64,000 bases of DNA. It comes from Catenulispora pinistramenti (GTDB lineage: Bacteria > Actinomycetota > Actinomycetes > Streptomycetales > Catenulisporaceae). Of this stretch, positions 60,874 to 64,000 are shown one piece after another; within the stretch, counting starts at the first letter, position 1, and each line of letters begins with the position of its first letter. The notes beneath the pieces are model-generated. The model saw nothing but the letters and a program-made list of their open reading frames with translations. It had not been told where the DNA came from and did no database searches. Position numbers and translations under genes: made by a program. The DNA is taken from assembly GCF_018274385.1 (NCBI RefSeq), contig NZ_JAAFYZ010000019.1, positions 1-64,000 of the forward strand, written 5' to 3'.

Positions 60874-62748
60874 TCAGCCGGTGCCGGCGCCGTAACCGGC
60901 GGTGATGCCGGAGCAGATGTCCTGGTCGGCGGTCCGCGAGTTGTTCGCGATGTCCGTCGGCAGCGAGCCGGGCGCGCTCGATCCGCTCGCAGCGGTCGAA
61001 CCCGAGGTCGGGGCGCCGGTGGAGGAGCCCGCGCCGGGCTTCGGGTGGGCCGCGGCGTAGTCGTCGCCGAGCTCCACCACGATCTCCGAGGCGTAGGGGC
61101 CGCCGGACTCGACCTTCGAGCCCGGGTACAGCGTGGCCAGCTGCTTGGCCTTGGCCTCGTCCTTGGAACTGCCGTACAGGATCGTGGTGACCGCGGTGTG
61201 CGGCGGCACGGTCCGGCTGAGCGAGGCGTTGTAGCCCTGGGCCTGCAGCGAGGTGACGTTGTCGCCGCCCAGGCCGTTGACCGTGGTGCTGTTCCGCACC
61301 AGCACCGTGATCGTCGAGGGCGAGATCGACGGCGCCGGCGGGGCCGTGGTGGCCGGCGCCGAGGTCGTCGGGGCCGCGGACGAGGGCGTCCCGGACGCCC
61401 CCGAGGCGTTGGAGCCGTCCAGGAGCTGGTCGTTCTTGAGGTGGTCCCAGATCACGCCGGCGGCCACCGGGTCCATCTCGACCCGGCCGTCCTGGGTCCG
61501 GTAGTGGCCCGGCAGCGTCATGAACTGGATGTTCGAGGGGTTGACGCCCTTGATCGACTCGGCGAAGCTCGACAGCGCGCTCAGGCTGCCCAGGCCCGGG
61601 TCGAACTGCGCGTATTTCAGCGCGTCGTTGAAGATGGAGCTGAGCACCGTGGGGTCGTTCAGGACCCCGTCGCTCTCCACCTTCTTGATCATCGACCCCA
61701 GGAACGCCTGTTGGCGCCGGGTGCGGCCGATGTCCGAGCCGTCGCCCAGGCCCTCGCGCTCGCGGACGTAGTCCAGCGCGGTCTGGCCCTTCACCGTCTG
61801 GATGCCCTTGTGCAGGGTGATGTTGTCCCCGCCGGCGTCGTTGACGTCCTTGGGCACACAGACCTGCACGCCGCCGATGTCGTCGGTGAGCTTGGCGAAC
61901 GCGGCGAACCCGACCACCACGGTGTGGTCGACGCGGATCCCGGAGATCGACTCGATGGTGTTGATCTCGCACGCCACGTTGCCCTGCGAGGTGTTGCCGA
62001 CCGCGAACGCCGCGTTGAACTGGTTTTGCTGCGGCTTGGTCTGCCCCTTGCCGGGGTTCTTCGGGTCGATGTCGCACGCCGGCATGTTGACCATCATGTC
62101 GCGCGGGATCGAGATGCCCACGGCGTGCTGGTGGTCGGCGTAGACGTGCAGCAGGATCGAGGTGTCCGAGCGGGCGCCGTCGCCGGTCGCGCCGCCGCCG
62201 AAGGCGTTGTTGCCGTTGTCCCGGCTGTCCGAGCCCACCAGCAGGATGTTCTCCGGGTGCTGGCCGGCCGCGTTGGCCTTGGCCTCGGCCGGGCGGTTGG
62301 TGGACAGGCCCGAGGTGTCGAAGGTGTTGATGCTGCCGTTGAAGTGCTGGTAGGTGAAGGCGCCGGCGCCGATCACGGTCACGGCCAGCGAGGCCGCGGA
62401 GATGCTGATGATGCCCTTGGGGGCCAGCCGTCCCCGACCCGCGGCCGCGGGTATCGACCCGCCGCGCCCGCTGCGCCCGCCCCGGCCGCCGCGGCCGGGC
62501 GGGAGCTCGCCTTCGGAGGCGCTGTCCGGTTCGGCGCGGTAGCCGCCGCGGCCGCTCGGCGGGCCCGGGGGTTCGTCGCCATAGCCGTCCGGGGCTGCCT
62601 GGGGCGCCCCGCGGGTGCCGCGTCGCGCGCGCGGTGGGGTGAAGTCGTGGGCGTCGTCATAGCCGCCTTGCCCGGCGTCGTACCCGTCGGAAGACTGCCG
62701 ACTCGCCCGCTCCCACGGAAGCGGCTCGGGGTTGCGCTCGCCTGCCAC
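60874..62748 (-). CDS. LytR-CpsA-Psr family ligase with LytR_C domain
   Basis: A 624-aa protein. A long cytoplasmic Gly/Arg/Asp-rich N-terminus (about 110 residues), one TM (about 115-137), the LCP domain (ILLVGSDSRDNGNNAFGGG, ARSDTSILLHVYADHQHAVG, ISIPRDMMVNMPAC, YVREREGLGDGSDIGRTRRQ), then a LytR_C domain (ITVLVRNSTTVNGLGGDNVT to about residue 560) and a Ser/Gly-rich tail. It probably attaches the locus's polymer to peptidoglycan. The GTG has GAGGAG about 8 nt upstream. Confidence 0.92.
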   Translation of the reverse strand: MAGERNPEPLPWERASRQSSDGYDAGQGGYDDAHDFTPPRARRGTRGAPQAAPDGYGDEPPGPPSGRGGYRAEPDSASEGELPPGRGGRGGRSGRGGSIPAAAGRGRLAPKGIISISAASLAVTVIGAGAFTYQHFNGSINTFDTSGLSTNRPAEAKANAAGQHPENILLVGSDSRDNGNNAFGGGATGDGARSDTSILLHVYADHQHAVGISIPRDMMVNMPACDIDPKNPGKGQTKPQQNQFNAAFAVGNTSQGNVACEINTIESISGIRVDHTVVVGFAAFAKLTDDIGGVQVCVPKDVNDAGGDNITLHKGIQTVKGQTALDYVREREGLGDGSDIGRTRRQQAFLGSMIKKVESDGVLNDPTVLSSIFNDALKYAQFDPGLGSLSALSSFAESIKGVNPSNIQFMTLPGHYRTQDGRVEMDPVAAGVIWDHLKNDQLLDGSNASGASGTPSSAAPTTSAPATTAPPAPSISPSTITVLVRNSTTVNGLGGDNVTSLQAQGYNASLSRTVPPHTAVTTILYGSSKDEAKAKQLATLYPGSKVESGGPYASEIVVELGDDYAAAHPKPGAGSSTGAPTSGSTAASGSSAPGSLPTDIANNSRTADQDICSGITAGYGAGTG

Positions 62749-62824
62749 AGAATCTCCTCACACCTGGGTCCGCCTCGGATACGGGTCCCGGGTCGCCTCG
62801 CGGTTCCTTCACCGCGCCACGACG

Positions 62825-63658
62825 TTACTCGACAGGAAGCACGCCGAGAGTGCCTTCCGCGGTTCCGTTCTCCTGGCCCCCGGCCCCCGCGGTGCCCCCG
62901 GCCAGCGAGGCGACACGCGCGTTGACCTTCTCCGATGCCATCCGGCCCGGAAGCCGGGACGGATCGACGTTCCGGCACAGTACCAAGGAAGCCCCGACGG
63001 CGAGCTCGGACGTCAACGCCGCCCGGATCTCCGGCCGCGAATCGTAGGCGCAGCCGGTCAGGACCCGGCTGGCGGCGCTGAGGTTCCAGCGGGCCGCCGC
63101 CTCGGCCGCGTCCCGCACCAACTCGCCCTGCGTCCACCCGCCCCCGTCGGCGACCAGGGCCGGGGTGTCCGCGGTGACAGGGGAGTACGGGGTGAACACG
63201 TCGGGTTGCGCCGGGGCGGCCCGGGCGTAGTCGGTGAAACCTTCGGGAACGCTGGGGAACGGCGCGCCCAGCGGCCGCAGCGCCAGCGCGATCCGCTCGC
63301 CCTTGCAGGCCAGCGCCTCCTGCAGCCGGTCCGGACCGGCCACCACGGCCGCGGCGCGCTCGGCCGCCGCCGGGTCCTCGCCGACGCTGGCCACCACGCC
63401 GGCGGTCCAGCAGGCCAGCAGCCAGATCGGGGTCTGCCAGTGGGTCGGCAGCAGGATCGCGACCTCGTCGCCGGGGCCGAGCGCGAGGTCGTCCTGGATC
63501 AGGTTGGCGGTCTTGGCGACCCAGTTGTCGAACGTCGTATACGACAGTTCCACCCGCTCGCCGGTGTGGTCGTCGTAGTACGTGAGGAACGGCCGGGACG
63601 GGCCGAGGGCGAGCGCGGCCCGCCACGCGCCCGGGAAACTACTGTTCGCTGCGGTCAC
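62825..63658 (-). CDS. TIGR03089-family protein (AMP-ligase-like fragment)
   Basis: A 277-aa protein matching the actinobacterial TIGR03089 family, which resembles the N-terminal part of AMP-forming ligases (FLTYYDDHTGERVELSYTTF, then ALGPGDEVAILLPTHWQTP) but lacks the C-terminal adenylation motifs. Function unknown. GTG 63658 begins the conserved part. It is usually found beside LCP and ManB genes, as here. Confidence 0.85.
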   Translation of the reverse strand: MTAANSSFPGAWRAALALGPSRPFLTYYDDHTGERVELSYTTFDNWVAKTANLIQDDLALGPGDEVAILLPTHWQTPIWLLACWTAGVVASVGEDPAAAERAAAVVAGPDRLQEALACKGERIALALRPLGAPFPSVPEGFTDYARAAPAQPDVFTPYSPVTADTPALVADGGGWTQGELVRDAAEAAARWNLSAASRVLTGCAYDSRPEIRAALTSELAVGASLVLCRNVDPSRLPGRMASEKVNARVASLAGGTAGAGGQENGTAEGTLGVLPVE

Positions 63659-63810
63659 GCCGAGAGGATACGGGGGAAACAGGCTGCTGTTGTGCAAGCA
63701 CGTCGGTCGGGGACCGTTTATGCTGGCCCGCACGGCGTGCCGGGTGTACGCGACCATTCGCGGTGCACGTCCCGGACACCGCGCGGAGAGAACTGGCGAG
63801 GGGAAAGAGC

Positions 63811-64000
63811 GTGACCGAGGCGATTCTTCTGGTGGGGGGCAAAGGCACCCGCCTGCGCCCGCTGACGGTGAACACCCCCAAGCCGATGCTGCCGGTCGCG
63901 GGCGTCCCGTTCCTGACCCACCAGCTCGTGCGCGCCAAGGACGCCGGGGTGCACCGGGTGGTGTTCGCCACCGCCTACAAGGCCGAGGTCTTCGAGGAGT
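63811..64000 (+). CDS. Sugar-phosphate nucleotidyltransferase (ManB-like), 5' part
   Basis: The first 63 residues of a nucleotidyltransferase, cut by the window edge. The GTP/NTP-binding signature ILLVGGKGTRLRPLTVNTPK and the following PMLPVAGVPFL are those of mannose-1-phosphate guanylyltransferases and related enzymes. GAGGGGAAAGAG precedes the GTG. GDP-mannose would supply mannose for wall glycans or lipid carriers. Confidence 0.85.
   Translation, partial: MTEAILLVGGKGTRLRPLTVNTPKPMLPVAGVPFLTHQLVRAKDAGVHRVVFATAYKAEVFEE

Overview
The window is very GC-rich actinomycete DNA. Signs of this are frequent GTG starts, codons ending in G or C, rare TTA codons, many leaderless genes, and a LytR-CpsA-Psr / ManB cell-wall locus. 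It looks like a filamentous actinobacterium of the Streptomyces/Catenulispora kind, but no rRNA or marker gene is present to fix the genus. The first 20 bases match a Nextera sequencing adapter with one mismatch, so position 1 is an assembly contig end. The right edge cuts through a nucleotidyltransferase gene. || Layout. 1-11 kb is housekeeping: a polyprenyl diphosphate synthase (probably menaquinone side chain), a divergent alpha/beta hydrolase and MarR pair with two visible operator copies, a RarD-type permease, an APC amino-acid permease fused to an OB-fold domain, the KorAB 2-oxoacid:ferredoxin oxidoreductase, and UDP-glucose dehydrogenase. 11-12 kb holds two adjacent DUF1508 genes. 12-23 kb is the most unusual block. 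It has a free secreted PstS-like protein behind a highly structured leader, a small secreted protein, and then a compact operon: membrane-tethered binding-protein-like protein, PstC, PstA with an N-terminal extension, membrane-tethered PstS, a three-TM sortase-fold protein lacking catalytic His and Cys, and PstB. || 23-30 kb holds glutaminase, a NarL-type two-component pair, an ECF sigma factor with a SnoaL-like tail, a STAS protein, a RibD/DHFR-like reductase, a membrane protein, a thioesterase and an ACT-like protein. 30-58 kb is a large surface-glycan locus: about ten glycosyltransferases, a GT-C type and a YfhO-type membrane protein, a Wzm/Wzt-like ABC exporter, and enzymes expected to convert UDP-GlcNAc to UDP-2,3-diacetamido-2,3-dideoxyglucuronate (dehydrogenase near 57 kb; acetyltransferase, aminotransferase and oxidoreductase at 46-49 kb). 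An accessory island at 34 kb (Uma2) and another at 38-39.8 kb (regulator, secreted CxxC micropeptide, small unknown protein) interrupt it. 58-64 kb ends with a HAD phosphatase, an FMN-type oxidase-fold protein, two LCP glycopolymer ligases, a TIGR03089 protein and the start of a ManB-like gene. || How the parts fit. The glycosyltransferases and UDP-sugar enzymes would build an acidic, acetamido-sugar-containing polymer, Wzm/Wzt would export it, and the LCP proteins would attach it to peptidoglycan. The Pst-like block would import phosphate, or a related anion, through binding proteins tethered at the membrane surface. The roles of the pseudo-sortase and the secreted micropeptide are unknown, and these are the best candidates for undescribed biology here.
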